DNA of 64,000 bases, from contig NZ_CABFVU010000001.1 of assembly GCF_902150045.1 (NCBI RefSeq), positions 806,001-870,000 of the forward strand, in the 5' to 3' direction. A program made the position numbers and the translations under genes. The stretch is from Chitinophaga polysaccharea. Its GTDB lineage: Bacteria; Bacteroidota; Bacteroidia; Chitinophagales; Chitinophagaceae. The stretch's first letter is position 1. Every line of letters begins with the position of its first letter. Under the pieces are notes generated by a model, which did no database searches, was not told the DNA's origin, and saw nothing but the letters and a program-made list of their open reading frames with translations. Of the stretch, positions 37,660 through 47,322 are shown piece by piece.

Positions 37660-38841
37660 ATGGAAAACAAGATCATCAATTTAGGCATTTTCGGATTCGG
37701 CGTCGTAGGACAAGGACTCTATGAAGTTTTGAACAGAACAAAAGGTATTAATGCACGGATCAAAAAGATCTGTATTAAAGATCCTAATAAATCAAGGCCG
37801 ATCGACAGCAGTTATTTTACGACAGACAAAAATGAAATACTCGAAGATCCTACCATTGACGTAGTAGTAGAGCTGATCAATGAAACCGAAGCAGCCTTTG
37901 AAATAGTGAGCAAAGCGCTCCGCAACGGTAAAGCCGTAGTAAGCGCCAGCAAACGAATGATCGCTGAAAACCTGCCGGCTCTGTACCAGCTGCAGGCGGA
38001 AAACAAAGTACCCTTCCTGTATGAAGCATCCAGCTGCGCAAGTATTCCCATTATCCGTAACCTGGAAGAATACTACGATAACGACCTGCTCAATGCAGTG
38101 GAAGGTATCTGTAACGGCTCTACAAATTATATTCTTACAAAAATATTTGAAGAGAACCTCAGCTTTACCACCGCCCTGCAACAAGCGCAAGACCTGGGTT
38201 TCGCGGAAACAGATCCTACACTGGATATCGAAGGATATGATCCGAAATTCAAAATAGTGATCCTGCTGCTCCACGCATTCGGTACTTTTGTGAAACCGGA
38301 AGAAGTGTTCAACTTCGGTATCCATCACCTGAATGATTTTGATATCCAGTTTGCCAAACAAAGGAATTGTACTATCAAACTCATTGCACAATGCCGCCGT
38401 CAGAACGGGCATGTATTCGCTTATGTACTGCCACACCTGATCAGGGAGCACAACCTGCTCTACGATGTGTACAACGAATACAACGGTATCCTGCTGGAAA
38501 GCGCATTCACCGACAAACAGTTCTTTGTAGGTAAAGGCGCAGGCGGTACCGCCACCGGCAGCGCCGTATTATCGGATATCTCCGCACTGCTGTACAACTA
38601 CCGCTACGAGTACAAAAAGATCAAACAAAACAACCAGCCCAGCTTTACGAATGATGTAAAACTGAAAGTATACCTGCGCTACAAATCGCCCGACCAGGTG
38701 GACCTGGCAGAGTTCTTTAATATCTCTGAAAAATATGAGTCTACTGAATGGCGCTATGTGGTAGGTGCTATCAACCTGCAGAAGCTGAGAGAAGCCGGCT
38801 GGCTGAAAAATAAAGATGTGAATATCCTGGTATTGGAATAA
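37660..38841 (+). CDS. hom: Homoserine dehydrogenase
   Basis: Reduces aspartate semialdehyde to homoserine, feeding methionine and threonine. The 393-residue length corresponds to the form without aspartokinase fusion. Motifs: NAD(P)-binding GIFGFGVVGQGLYEVL at residues 9-24, and the catalytic-domain block EGICNGSTNYILTKI followed by FAETDPTLDIEGYD. Located 98 bp after the trans-sulfuration gene and likely under the same riboswitch. I cannot exclude its own promoter. Confidence 0.93.
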   Translation: MENKIINLGIFGFGVVGQGLYEVLNRTKGINARIKKICIKDPNKSRPIDSSYFTTDKNEILEDPTIDVVVELINETEAAFEIVSKALRNGKAVVSASKRMIAENLPALYQLQAENKVPFLYEASSCASIPIIRNLEEYYDNDLLNAVEGICNGSTNYILTKIFEENLSFTTALQQAQDLGFAETDPTLDIEGYDPKFKIVILLLHAFGTFVKPEEVFNFGIHHLNDFDIQFAKQRNCTIKLIAQCRRQNGHVFAYVLPHLIREHNLLYDVYNEYNGILLESAFTDKQFFVGKGAGGTATGSAVLSDISALLYNYRYEYKKIKQNNQPSFTNDVKLKVYLRYKSPDQVDLAEFFNISEKYESTEWRYVVGAINLQKLREAGWLKNKDVNILVLE

Positions 38842-38876
38842 AAGAGATGTAATAAAGCAAAAACCAATCATGATTG

Positions 38877-38900
38877 CGGCGCAGTTCTCTGCGCCGTTCT
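38877..38900. terminator. Hairpin between hom and maf
   Basis: CGGCGCAG (38877-38884) pairs with CTGCGCCG (38889-38896), followed by TTCTTATT. It lies between convergent genes and probably terminates hom. Confidence 0.75.
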
Positions 38901-38906
38901 TATTGA

Positions 38907-39476
38907 TTAAAAATTTTCCAGCTCTTCCACTACCCTGCTTACCGGTAGCCCCATTACATTATAGAAGCAACCATTTATACTGTCTATCCCCACAGCACCG
39001 ATCCATTCCTGTATGGCATAGGCGCCTGCCTTGTCGAAAGGTTTGTACTCATCCACATAATAAGTGATCTGCTCCGTGGTTAACGGCTTGAAATGTACAG
39101 CCGTTGTTTTGGAAAAAGCTACTTCCCTCTCTCCCTGCCTGATAATAACGCCGGTGACTACACGATGTTCTCTTGCGCTGAGCCGCGATAAAATGTTAAT
39201 GGCATCTTCCCGGTTCTTTGGCTTGCCGATAATATCATTGTCCAGTACCACCACGGTATCCGCAGCAATAATAACATCGCCGGGAGCGCACAGCTTCCGC
39301 ACGGCGGCGGCCTTCTGGCGCGCAATATGCACGGGAATATCCACAATGGCTAATTCGGGAGGAAAAGTTTCTGCTGTTTCTATCACCTTCACCTGGAAAG
39401 GAATGCCGGCCTGTTCCAGCAATTGCTTTCTGCGCGGCGACTGCGAAGCCAGGACAACGGGTGCACGGTTATACAT
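38907..39476 (-). CDS. maf: Maf family nucleoside triphosphate pyrophosphatase
   Basis: A 189-residue house-cleaning enzyme that hydrolyses modified nucleotides such as m5UTP or dTTP. The signature LASQSPRRKQLLEQAG is at residues 9-24, and AADTVVVLDNDIIGKP and GAYAIQEWIG complete the active site. It follows the UbiA gene with a 2-bp gap at the end of a four-gene minus-strand operon. Confidence 0.94.
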   Translation of the reverse strand: MYNRAPVVLASQSPRRKQLLEQAGIPFQVKVIETAETFPPELAIVDIPVHIARQKAAAVRKLCAPGDVIIAADTVVVLDNDIIGKPKNREDAINILSRLSAREHRVVTGVIIRQGEREVAFSKTTAVHFKPLTTEQITYYVDEYKPFDKAGAYAIQEWIGAVGIDSINGCFYNVMGLPVSRVVEELENF

Positions 39477-39478
39477 CT

Positions 39479-40420
39479 CTATAAATAAAGTTTAAAAAAT
39501 ATCATTGATAAAATTCCGGTGAGCATAATCACTTTTACCAGTGAGCTTACCTTGTGATAATGTTCTGGGAGACTTGCCTTTTTCAGCAACACGTAAATGT
39601 AGGCACAGGGCGCCTGTACAAACAGGAGCAGGTAACCGATGGCTGCATACCAGCCCAAAATCCATACCCTGATCTCTACCAGGAGGATAATAATTACCAA
39701 TGCCAGCAAAAGGGCATTACAAAAACGCTTGGCTGCCAGTACTCCCCAGGCGATGGGCAGGGTGCGGCATCCGTCTTTACTGTCGCCCATCATATCTTCC
39801 AGGTCCTTCACAATTTCCCGGACCATGGAAATAAGAAAAGCAAATAATGCATATACCCCAATGATCTGTATCAGCTTCCTGCCGGTAGGCGAAATGATGG
39901 CTTCAAAACTATGATAGATCTGGCTTTCGTAAAAGCCCACCACCACCACGGCCAGGGCGGTTAACAGGGAAATGACCACATTCCCGATCAGCACCTGTCT
40001 TTTAAAAGAAGTGGAATAAAACCAGAGCAGTAGTGAACAGATCACCTGTGTAAAGCCAAGATAGAACTGCCCGGTTTTCCATGCCACCACAAACCCCAGC
40101 GATACGCCGGCCAGGTTAAGCATGGTATGCCAGGCCATTGCCCAGCGCCGACTGATGATTTTATCCAGCACCATCTTATCCGGCTTGTTGATGATGTCTA
40201 TATTTATATCAAAATAGTCGTTGATAATATAACCCGCAGCCGCCACCAGTATGGTAGACAGGCTCAGTAAAACAAACTGGGGAACCGGTAGCGACGGCTC
40301 TTCGCCGGAGCTGCGTAACACCGGCTCTACCACGCAGTATTGCAGTAAAAACTGGGTGAGGGCAATATATACCAGGTTCGGGTACCTGATCAGTTTAAAA
40401 AATGCAGCCCAGAGCTTCAT
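39479..40420 (-). CDS. UbiA-family prenyltransferase, geranylgeranylglycerol-phosphate type
   Basis: A 313-residue membrane protein with eight to nine helices. The first Asp-rich motif is NDYFDINIDIINKPDK and the second is DLEDMMGDSKDGCRTLP, both binding prenyl diphosphate through magnesium. Bacteroidota copies near kdsC and maf are commonly annotated geranylgeranylglycerol-phosphate geranylgeranyltransferase; the acceptor here is unproven. Lies 14 bp after kdsC. Confidence 0.85.
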   Translation of the reverse strand: MKLWAAFFKLIRYPNLVYIALTQFLLQYCVVEPVLRSSGEEPSLPVPQFVLLSLSTILVAAAGYIINDYFDINIDIINKPDKMVLDKIISRRWAMAWHTMLNLAGVSLGFVVAWKTGQFYLGFTQVICSLLLWFYSTSFKRQVLIGNVVISLLTALAVVVVGFYESQIYHSFEAIISPTGRKLIQIIGVYALFAFLISMVREIVKDLEDMMGDSKDGCRTLPIAWGVLAAKRFCNALLLALVIIILLVEIRVWILGWYAAIGYLLLFVQAPCAYIYVLLKKASLPEHYHKVSSLVKVIMLTGILSMIFFKLYL

Positions 40421-40434
40421 AGTTTTCTCTTTTA

Positions 40435-40956
40435 TTATTTCGATGCGATTCCTTCATCCATTAACCAATGTCCGTTCAGTTTCAATACTTTTTCCATTAC
40501 CTCTCTTACGCAACCATGGCCCCCGGGCAGAGGGGACACGTACCTCGAAATACTTTTTATTTCGGCTGCTGCATCTGCGGGGCAGGTGGGTAAAGCTACC
40601 AGTTGCATAGGCAGGTAATCCGGGATATCATCTCCCATATATAATATCTCGTCCCAGCGAAGATCATTTTCAAAAACATAATCCTGCAGTTTCTCCTGCT
40701 TATCGTGTACCCCTGTATAGATATCTTTTATACCCAGCCCCTGTAACCTGCTCACCACGCTTTCCGATTTTCCCCCTGAGATGATCACTACCCGGTAACC
40801 CTTTTTCACCGCCAGTTGCAGCGCATAGCCATCCTTAATATTCATTCTGCGCGACATTTCGCCGCCCGGCAGCAATTGCAGGGTGCCATCCGTAAGCACA
40901 CCATCCACATCCAGTACAAAGGTGGTGATAGATTTAAATAAAGCCAATACGTTCAT
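40435..40956 (-). CDS. kdsC: KDO-8-phosphate phosphatase-like HAD hydrolase
   Basis: Cap-less HAD phosphatase of the KdsC group, about 174 residues. Motif I is FVLDVDGVLTDGTL near the N-terminus, motif II is VVIISGGKSESV, and motif IV is YMGDDIPD. The enzyme removes phosphate from KDO-8-P for lipopolysaccharide synthesis. The start at 40956 (MNVLALF) is preferred over 40974 because family members begin just before motif I. Confidence 0.88.
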   Translation of the reverse strand: MNVLALFKSITTFVLDVDGVLTDGTLQLLPGGEMSRRMNIKDGYALQLAVKKGYRVVIISGGKSESVVSRLQGLGIKDIYTGVHDKQEKLQDYVFENDLRWDEILYMGDDIPDYLPMQLVALPTCPADAAAEIKSISRYVSPLPGGHGCVREVMEKVLKLNGHWLMDEGIASK

Positions 40957-40999
40957 GGGGCCAAAAATAGCCAATTACGCATTAACAATCGATTATTCC

Positions 41000-41764
41000 C
41001 TATTTATTATGGAACTGGAAAATAGCGTCTGACATGACCTGGTATACCAGCTGCAGGTAGGGATCGCCGGCCAGCAGATCCCGGTGCAGGCTCATTGTAG
41101 TATCATCCTGCCGCAATGCAGGCCCTGTTTGTACCTGCTCCGGCGCAAATTTCTCCAGCCGGTCGAAGGTTTCCTTTATAATAGGTTGCAGTAAATTAAA
41201 ATCCAGCTGCTCTTTTTCACAATAGGCTTTTGCCTGGGCGATCAGGTGATTGGTAAAATTATTACACAGCACGGCCGTGAGATGGTATTTCAACCGCTGT
41301 TCGGAAGAAGTAACCGTAACGCTGCCTGAAATACTCTGGGCCAGTGATTGCAGCCGCCTGAGCACCTCGTCGTTGCTGGCCTCCAGCATCACGGGGATGG
41401 GCGGGTAATTTTTCACCTCCTTGCGGATCGACTGTAAAGGATACACCACCCCTGTATTGGAGGATATCCTGGAGATGGCAGCCAGGGGCACCGCTCCGGC
41501 CGTATGCGCCACCATACGCTTTCCCAGGCGCAGTTCGTCGTTCAGCTCAGGGATGGCCGCATCACTCACTGCAAGCAGGTATACATCCGCGTCCATATTT
41601 ATATCCTGCAGATCATTCGTATAATCTGCATGGAGCATCTCTCCCAGCTCCCTGGCATGATCTTTCTGCCGGCTCACCACCTGTTTTACCTGGTGACCAT
41701 GAATTTTGAGGAGATGTCCGAAACAATGCGCAACATTGCCAGTGCCAACGATAACTACATCCAT
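41000..41764 (-). CDS. Rossmann-fold oxidoreductase-like protein with DUF2520 domain
   Basis: A 254-residue protein. An NADP-binding F420-dependent-reductase-like domain (VIVGTGNVAHCFGHLLK at residues 4-20) is followed by a 6-phosphogluconate-dehydrogenase-like helical DUF2520 domain from about residue 125 (YPLQSIRKEV; LTAVLCNNFTNHLIAQA). First gene of the operon with kdsC, ubiA and maf. The reaction is unknown. Confidence 0.85.
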   Translation of the reverse strand: MDVVIVGTGNVAHCFGHLLKIHGHQVKQVVSRQKDHARELGEMLHADYTNDLQDINMDADVYLLAVSDAAIPELNDELRLGKRMVAHTAGAVPLAAISRISSNTGVVYPLQSIRKEVKNYPPIPVMLEASNDEVLRRLQSLAQSISGSVTVTSSEQRLKYHLTAVLCNNFTNHLIAQAKAYCEKEQLDFNLLQPIIKETFDRLEKFAPEQVQTGPALRQDDTTMSLHRDLLAGDPYLQLVYQVMSDAIFQFHNK

Positions 41765-41990
41765 TATATTTAATTTTAAAATAACAAACCGCCGGTATCG
41801 ATCGGATTCGTGGTTTCTAATATACGTGTTTTAGCGGGTACCCGTTTTTTTCATTACATTACAACGTATTTTAACGTTTAAAAGCGACCTTATTTTTTAA
41901 TTTGAAGGTACTTTTATATTATTGCGGAATTCATAGAAGTAATTATTTTGTAGAATTTTGCGTATTTAGCAGCACATTAAAGAAGCATAC

Positions 41991-44339
41991 ATGGCAAAAA
42001 ATTTAGTTATAGTTGAGTCCCCGGCGAAAGCCAAGACCATAGAAAAAATATTGGGCAAAGACTTCGAAGTCAAGTCCTGCTTCGGTCACATACGTGACCT
42101 GGAGAAGGATGACATGGGGATAGACATTGATAACAACTTCAAGCCTAAGTATGTGATCCCGGAAGATAAGGAAAAGGTGGTGAAGGAACTGAGGAAGCTG
42201 GCGAAGGATACCGATGAGGTATGGCTGGCCACGGATGAGGACCGTGAAGGGGAGGCCATTTCCTGGCATCTGTGCGAGGTATTGAACCTTGACCCCAAAA
42301 CGACCAAACGTATTGTTTTCCATGAAATTACCAAGCCTGCCATAGAAAATGCCGTACAACATCCGCGCAAGCTGGATATGGACCGGGTAAATGCGCAGCA
42401 GGCCCGCCGTATTTTAGATCGTATTGTAGGCTTTGAGATCTCCCCCGTGCTGTGGCGTAAAATGAGTATGCGCAATTCCCTGTCGGCCGGCCGTGTGCAA
42501 TCCGTAGCGGTTCGACTGATCGTGGAAAGGGAAAGAGAGATCAACACTTTCAATTCCGTGAGCACCTTTAAAGTGGAAGCTTATTTCACCGGTAAGGATA
42601 TTAATGGTAAGAATATTTCCTTCAAAGCCGAGGGCCCGGGTAAATTCAAAACCGCGGAAGATGCGGAGAAATTCCTGCAGCAATGTGTTGGCGCCGCCTA
42701 TACCGTAAAAGATATACAGGTAAAACCCGGCAAGAAATCGCCCGCAGCACCGTTCACCACTTCCACCCTGCAACAGGAAGCCAGCCGCAAACTCGGCTAC
42801 AGCGTTTCCAAAACCATGTTGCTGGCCCAGAAGCTGTATGAAAGCGGTAATATCACTTACATGCGTACCGACTCCGTAAACCTGTCTGATACCGCGGTAA
42901 GTGAAATTGAAAAAGCCATTAAAACCAGTTTCGGTGACAAATACCATCAGCACCGGAAATTCAAAAATAAAAATGAGTCCGCACAGGAAGCGCACGAAGC
43001 CATCCGCCCTACCTACATGGAAAACACCACGGTAGACGACAGCGACACCCGCAAACTGTACGAACTGATCTGGAAACGCACCATTGCCAGCCAGATGGCT
43101 GATGCAGAACTGGAAAAAACCATCGCCAAGATCGATATCTCTACCAACCACGAAGAGCTGACCGCCAGCGGGGAAGTACTGAAATTCGACGGCTTCCTGA
43201 AAGTATACATGGAAAGCCACGATGATGAAGATGAAACGGAAGAACAGGAAGGTTCTTTACCTCCACTGGCCGTAAAACAATCCCTGGATCTGAAAGAAAT
43301 GAAAGCCACCGAAAGGTTCTCCCGCCCGGCTCCCCGTTATACGGAAGCCAGCCTGGTAAAGAAACTGGAGGAACTGGGCATTGGCCGTCCATCTACTTAT
43401 GCTCCTACTATTACCACCATTCAGAAACGTAATTATGTGGAGAAAAGGGATAAGGAAGGCGTGAAAAGGGATTTCCGTATCCTGCTGCTTAAGGCCGATA
43501 AGATCACCAAACAAACCGACTCAGAAAATACCGGGGCAGAAAAGTCGAAATTATTCCCTACAGACCTGGGAATGATTGTAACCGACTTCCTGAACCAGTA
43601 CTTTAATAATGTAATGGACTACGGTTTTACTGCCAAGATTGAAGAGGAATTTGATGAAATTGCCAGCGGTAAAAAGGTATGGAATAAGATGATCAGCGAA
43701 TTTTATTCTCCTTTCCATAAAGATGTGGAAAACACCCTCGAAAATGCAGAGCGGGTGAAAGGCGAACGTCCGCTGGGTACCGATGCCGCTACCGGTAAAC
43801 CGATTGTAGCACGTATGGGCCGTTATGGACCTATGATCCAGATAGGTAGCGTGGAAGATGAGGAAAAGCCGCGCTTTGCCAAGTTAAAGGCCACACAAAG
43901 CATTGAAACCATTACACTGGATGAGGCTATGGAATTGTTTAAACTGCCCCGTAACATCGGCCAGTTTGAAGATTCCGATGTGATTATCAACATCGGCCGT
44001 TTTGGTCCGTATGCACAGCACGATAAGAAATTCTATTCCCTGAAAAAGGAAATGGACCCTTACACCGTGGAACTGGATGAAGTAGCACCGTTGATTGCAG
44101 AAAAACGTACTGCCAAGGATGAACGGACCATCAAAATATTTGAAAAGGAAAAAATTCAGATCCTGAAAGGACCGTATGGCCCTTATATCAAACAAGGCCT
44201 GAAGAACTATAAGATACCGAAGGAAAAAATAGATAACGCTGCTGATCTGACCGTGGAAGAAGCCAAAGCGATTATTGAGGACGTTAAAGCCAATCCACCT
44301 AAGAAAAAGGCGCCTCCCAGGAAGAAGAAAGCTGAATAA
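41991..44339 (+). CDS. topA: DNA topoisomerase I (type IA)
   Basis: Relaxes negative supercoils through a 5'-phosphotyrosine. Toprim domain from residue 3 (NLVIVESPAKAKTIEKIL, with acidic ATDEDREGEAISWHL); catalytic Tyr290 in ITYMRTDSVNLS. The C-terminal third has three Gly-rich repeats (GRYGPMIQIG, GRFGPYAQHD, GPYGPYIKQG) and ends with a Lys/Pro tail. No cysteines are seen in that part, so the usual zinc ribbons of the enterobacterial enzyme are absent. Length 782 is within family range. Confidence 0.96.
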   Translation: MAKNLVIVESPAKAKTIEKILGKDFEVKSCFGHIRDLEKDDMGIDIDNNFKPKYVIPEDKEKVVKELRKLAKDTDEVWLATDEDREGEAISWHLCEVLNLDPKTTKRIVFHEITKPAIENAVQHPRKLDMDRVNAQQARRILDRIVGFEISPVLWRKMSMRNSLSAGRVQSVAVRLIVEREREINTFNSVSTFKVEAYFTGKDINGKNISFKAEGPGKFKTAEDAEKFLQQCVGAAYTVKDIQVKPGKKSPAAPFTTSTLQQEASRKLGYSVSKTMLLAQKLYESGNITYMRTDSVNLSDTAVSEIEKAIKTSFGDKYHQHRKFKNKNESAQEAHEAIRPTYMENTTVDDSDTRKLYELIWKRTIASQMADAELEKTIAKIDISTNHEELTASGEVLKFDGFLKVYMESHDDEDETEEQEGSLPPLAVKQSLDLKEMKATERFSRPAPRYTEASLVKKLEELGIGRPSTYAPTITTIQKRNYVEKRDKEGVKRDFRILLLKADKITKQTDSENTGAEKSKLFPTDLGMIVTDFLNQYFNNVMDYGFTAKIEEEFDEIASGKKVWNKMISEFYSPFHKDVENTLENAERVKGERPLGTDAATGKPIVARMGRYGPMIQIGSVEDEEKPRFAKLKATQSIETITLDEAMELFKLPRNIGQFEDSDVIINIGRFGPYAQHDKKFYSLKKEMDPYTVELDEVAPLIAEKRTAKDERTIKIFEKEKIQILKGPYGPYIKQGLKNYKIPKEKIDNAADLTVEEAKAIIEDVKANPPKKKAPPRKKKAE

Positions 44340-44466
44340 CGCTGTGGTAAGAATATGCTGAAAATCGGGGCAATGATAATAACTGCAGTGTGAATGGTAT
44401 GTTTATTATTAAATTTGCCGACAGGATCACATTATTTAATGATTACCACATGATCATAATAATGGT

Positions 44467-45339
44467 ATGAACGAAAACAGAGAAATAAACGCTTTGTTCC
44501 ACCTGTTGGATGATCCGGATCTGGAGGTATTTGATACGGTTGCAAGTAAAATATTACTGTACGGTAAAGATATCATTCCGAACCTGGAGAATTTGTGGGA
44601 GAATACAATTGACGAGGCTATTCAGGAAAGGATAGAGCTGCTGATCCACCGGGTTCATTACCAGGATTTGCAGGCAGCGTTACGTGTATGGGGGCTTTCA
44701 TCATCCCAGGACCTGATGCAGGGCGCCATACTGGCTGCCAGATACCAGTTCCCCGATCTTATGGATGCACCTATCATTGCAGAAATAGATCGCATCAAAC
44801 GTAATATATGGCTGGAACTGAATAATTATCTTACCCCGCTGGAACAGATCAATGTGCTGAACAGCATGATCTATAATTATTTCGGTCTTAAGGGAGAAGA
44901 AGTTTCCTACCAACGCAAAAACCAGTTCTTTATCAACCAGGTGGTAGAGTCCAAAAAGGGAAATCCTGTTACCAACGGGATTATCTATCAAAGCCTCTGC
45001 GCCATGCTGGACCTTCCTGTATACGCGGTGAATATCCCCAGGCAGTTTATCCTGGCGTATTTCGATAGCTATATTGATTTTTCCACCCCCGTGGAACCCG
45101 GCGACCACCGCATCCTGTTCTTTATAGACCCCATCCAGGGCCAGATCTATACCCAGCAGGACGTGGACACTTACCTGAAAAGAGTATCCGTACCACCGGT
45201 CCCCTCCTACTTCAAACCACAATCCAACAAACGCATCGTGCAGTTCTTACTGGAGGAATTGTCCAAGTGTTTTCGCGACGACAAAGACGCCTACAAAACG
45301 GATGAACTGATGAACCTGGCGAGTATACTCGAAGATTAA
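44467..45339 (+). CDS. Transglutaminase-like (SirB1-type) family protein
   Basis: A 290-residue soluble protein. The N-terminal 90 residues are helical, HEAT-like (DDPDLEVFDTVASKILLYG). The middle holds a transglutaminase-like 2 domain: ALDLPVYAVNIPRQFILAYFD is close to the SirB1 pattern, although here the region begins with SLCAMLDL, giving Cys and the downstream His/Asp less clearly. Function unknown. The stop codon is 1 bp from palindromic element E. Confidence 0.75.
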   Translation: MNENREINALFHLLDDPDLEVFDTVASKILLYGKDIIPNLENLWENTIDEAIQERIELLIHRVHYQDLQAALRVWGLSSSQDLMQGAILAARYQFPDLMDAPIIAEIDRIKRNIWLELNNYLTPLEQINVLNSMIYNYFGLKGEEVSYQRKNQFFINQVVESKKGNPVTNGIIYQSLCAMLDLPVYAVNIPRQFILAYFDSYIDFSTPVEPGDHRILFFIDPIQGQIYTQQDVDTYLKRVSVPPVPSYFKPQSNKRIVQFLLEELSKCFRDDKDAYKTDELMNLASILED

Positions 45340-45340
45340 C

Positions 45341-45554
45341 GCGGAATTTGTCTGACTCAGGATTAAACTGATTACGCTGATTACGCTGATTACGCTGATT
45401 TGATTTTGTAATGTGATTTAAAATGATTTGGGGAGATTTAAGCGGATATTCGCTTATGTCTCCTCAAATCATTTTTTAATCAGTTATAAAATCCAAAAAA
45501 TCAAATCAGCGTAATCAGCGTAATCAGTTTAATCCTGAGTCAGACAAAATTCGC
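45341..45554. repeat. Palindromic interspersed element, copy E
   Basis: The left arm GCGGAATTTGTCTGACTCAG is followed by 9-bp units GATTAAACT and three exact GATTACGCT. The right arm is complementary but has one fewer GATTACGCT unit. The core hairpin AAATGATTTG...CAAATCATTT encloses GGGAGA...TCTCC. It starts immediately after the preceding stop codon. Its outer sequence (TGACTCAGG) is of the same subtype as copy F, and unlike copies A and D. Confidence 0.92.
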
Positions 45555-45584
45555 ACGCGCGCCGAAGGCGCAGCGCAAATCAAA

Positions 45585-45610
45585 AAGCCCACCGCATAAG
45601 CGATGGGCTT
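45585..45610 (-). terminator. Terminator of the small lipoprotein gene
   Basis: AAGCCCA (45585-45591) and TGGGCTT (45604-45610) with an inner CGC/GCG pairing. On the minus strand the stem is followed by a T-run. Confidence 0.82.
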
Positions 45611-45642
45611 CCTGATTTCTTGCAAGAAAAGATATTAATCTC

Positions 45643-45861
45643 TTACTTAGCTGGAGTTGCAGCAGCAGCTGAATCAACTGGAGCAGTTACAGCAGCAGAA
45701 TCAACGTGAGCAGCAGAGTCAACTGGAGCAGTTACTACCGGAGCAGCGTTCATTGTGTCTACAGGTGCAGTTGCAGCAGAATCAGTAGCAGGAGTGCTAC
45801 CACCGTTACAAGCAACGAAGAACAGGCCAGCGGCAGCAGCTAATACGAATAATTTTTTCAT
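45643..45861 (-). CDS. Small low-complexity lipoprotein
   Basis: A 72-residue product with a lipoprotein signal (lipobox FFVAC, Cys18). The mature part consists almost only of Ala, Pro, Val, Asp, Ser and Thr in imperfect APVDSAA repeats. It has its own terminator and starts 91 bp after der on the same strand. Such short Ala/Pro/Asp-rich lipoproteins occur widely in Bacteroidota with no known function; an extended cell-surface spacer is the natural guess. Confidence 0.8.
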   Translation of the reverse strand: MKKLFVLAAAAGLFFVACNGGSTPATDSAATAPVDTMNAAPVVTAPVDSAAHVDSAAVTAPVDSAAAATPAK

Positions 45862-45951
45862 TTTTTAGGTTGTTTTATTTTTAAAACCGCCGCAAAGGTA
45901 TGCAAATTTTATAAAATACAAAATCTGCTTTACCTCTTTTCCGGTAAGTAT

Positions 45952-47265
45952 TTATTTTTTTCTAAAGAAGATCTTCAGCGGTACTCCTTTGAAATCAAAT
46001 TTTGTCCGGATCTGGTTCTCCAGGTAGTTACGGTACGGCGTTTTCACATCGTCCGGGAGATTACAGAAAAAGGCAAATGCCGGTGTATGTGTAGGCAGCT
46101 GCGTTACATATTTGATACGGATAGGAATACCCCTCACCACCGGCGGGTGGTATGCTTCAATCGCTTTCAGCAGCACTTCGTTCAGCACGGATGTCTGGAT
46201 CCGGCGGGTACGGTTTTCATATACTTCCAGGGCCGTTTCAATAGCTTTGAAAATACGTTGCTTTTCTGTTACGGAAGTGAAGATGATAGGCACATCGGAG
46301 AAAGGCGCCAGTCGCTCTTTCAGTGTTTTTTCGTAGTCCCTGGCAGTGTTGGTGGCTTTTTCCACAAGGTCCCATTTATTCACCAGGACCACTACGCCCT
46401 TGCCTTTTCGGGCAGCAAGACTAAAAATGCTAAGATCCTGCGCAGTGATACCTTTTTCCGCATCCAGCAGCAGCATTACCACATCGGATTCATCTACCGC
46501 CTTGATAGCACGGATCACGGAATAGAATTCCAGGTCTTCATTCACTTTTGTTTTACGGCGGATACCCGCAGTATCAATCAGCATGAAATCTTTCTGGAAC
46601 ATATTGTAACGGGTGTGAATGGTATCGCGGGTTGTACCGGCAATATCAGACACAATATTACGCTCCACGCCCACCAGTGCATTCAGCAGGGAAGATTTCC
46701 CTACGTTAGGCTGACCTATGATCGCTATTTTTGGAATGTCTGCATTCTGATTGGCGTCTTCCATATCCGGGGTAATAAAAGTTACCACGTCGTCCAGCAA
46801 TTCGCCGGTGCCGCTGCCGGTCATGGAAGAAAGGAAGTGGGTACGTTCAAAGCCCATACTGTAAAACTCTGTGGCCTCCAGCTGGCGCTGACTGTTATCT
46901 ACTTTGTTAACCACAAGGAAAACCGGTTTGGAGGTGCGGCGCAGAATATCCGCCACATCTGCATCCAGGTCTGTAATACCGGTAGTTACATCACACATGA
47001 AGATGATTACATTGGCCTCTTCCATAGCCACTTTTGCCTGCTTGCGAATCTCCCGCTCAAATACATCATCACTGTGGGTTACAAATCCGCCGGTGTCGAT
47101 TACATTGAAGGTTTTGCCGTTCCAATCAGCAATACCGTATTGACGATCGCGGGTTACACCGCTCTGGTCGTCCACGATGGCCTTCCGCTGTTCCAGTAAA
47201 CGGTTGAACAACGTTGACTTGCCTACGTTGGGACGGCCCACTATAGCTACTGTAAATCCTGCCAT
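45952..47265 (-). CDS. der: Ribosome-assembly GTPase Der (EngA)
   Basis: Two tandem GTPase domains define the family: the first with VGRPNVGKSTLFN (residues 10-22), DTGGF and NKVD, the second with GQPNVGKSSLLN (about 181-192), DTAGI and NKWD. A KH-like C-terminal domain follows. Length 437 is standard. It acts in 50S subunit maturation. It lies 57 bp after era on the same strand. Confidence 0.97.
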   Translation of the reverse strand: MAGFTVAIVGRPNVGKSTLFNRLLEQRKAIVDDQSGVTRDRQYGIADWNGKTFNVIDTGGFVTHSDDVFEREIRKQAKVAMEEANVIIFMCDVTTGITDLDADVADILRRTSKPVFLVVNKVDNSQRQLEATEFYSMGFERTHFLSSMTGSGTGELLDDVVTFITPDMEDANQNADIPKIAIIGQPNVGKSSLLNALVGVERNIVSDIAGTTRDTIHTRYNMFQKDFMLIDTAGIRRKTKVNEDLEFYSVIRAIKAVDESDVVMLLLDAEKGITAQDLSIFSLAARKGKGVVVLVNKWDLVEKATNTARDYEKTLKERLAPFSDVPIIFTSVTEKQRIFKAIETALEVYENRTRRIQTSVLNEVLLKAIEAYHPPVVRGIPIRIKYVTQLPTHTPAFAFFCNLPDDVKTPYRNYLENQIRTKFDFKGVPLKIFFRKK

Positions 47266-47322
47266 TTTGTTATTATATTTTGTCGTACTAACCTGGATAA
47301 TACACCCAGGAATTTTTTAGTG

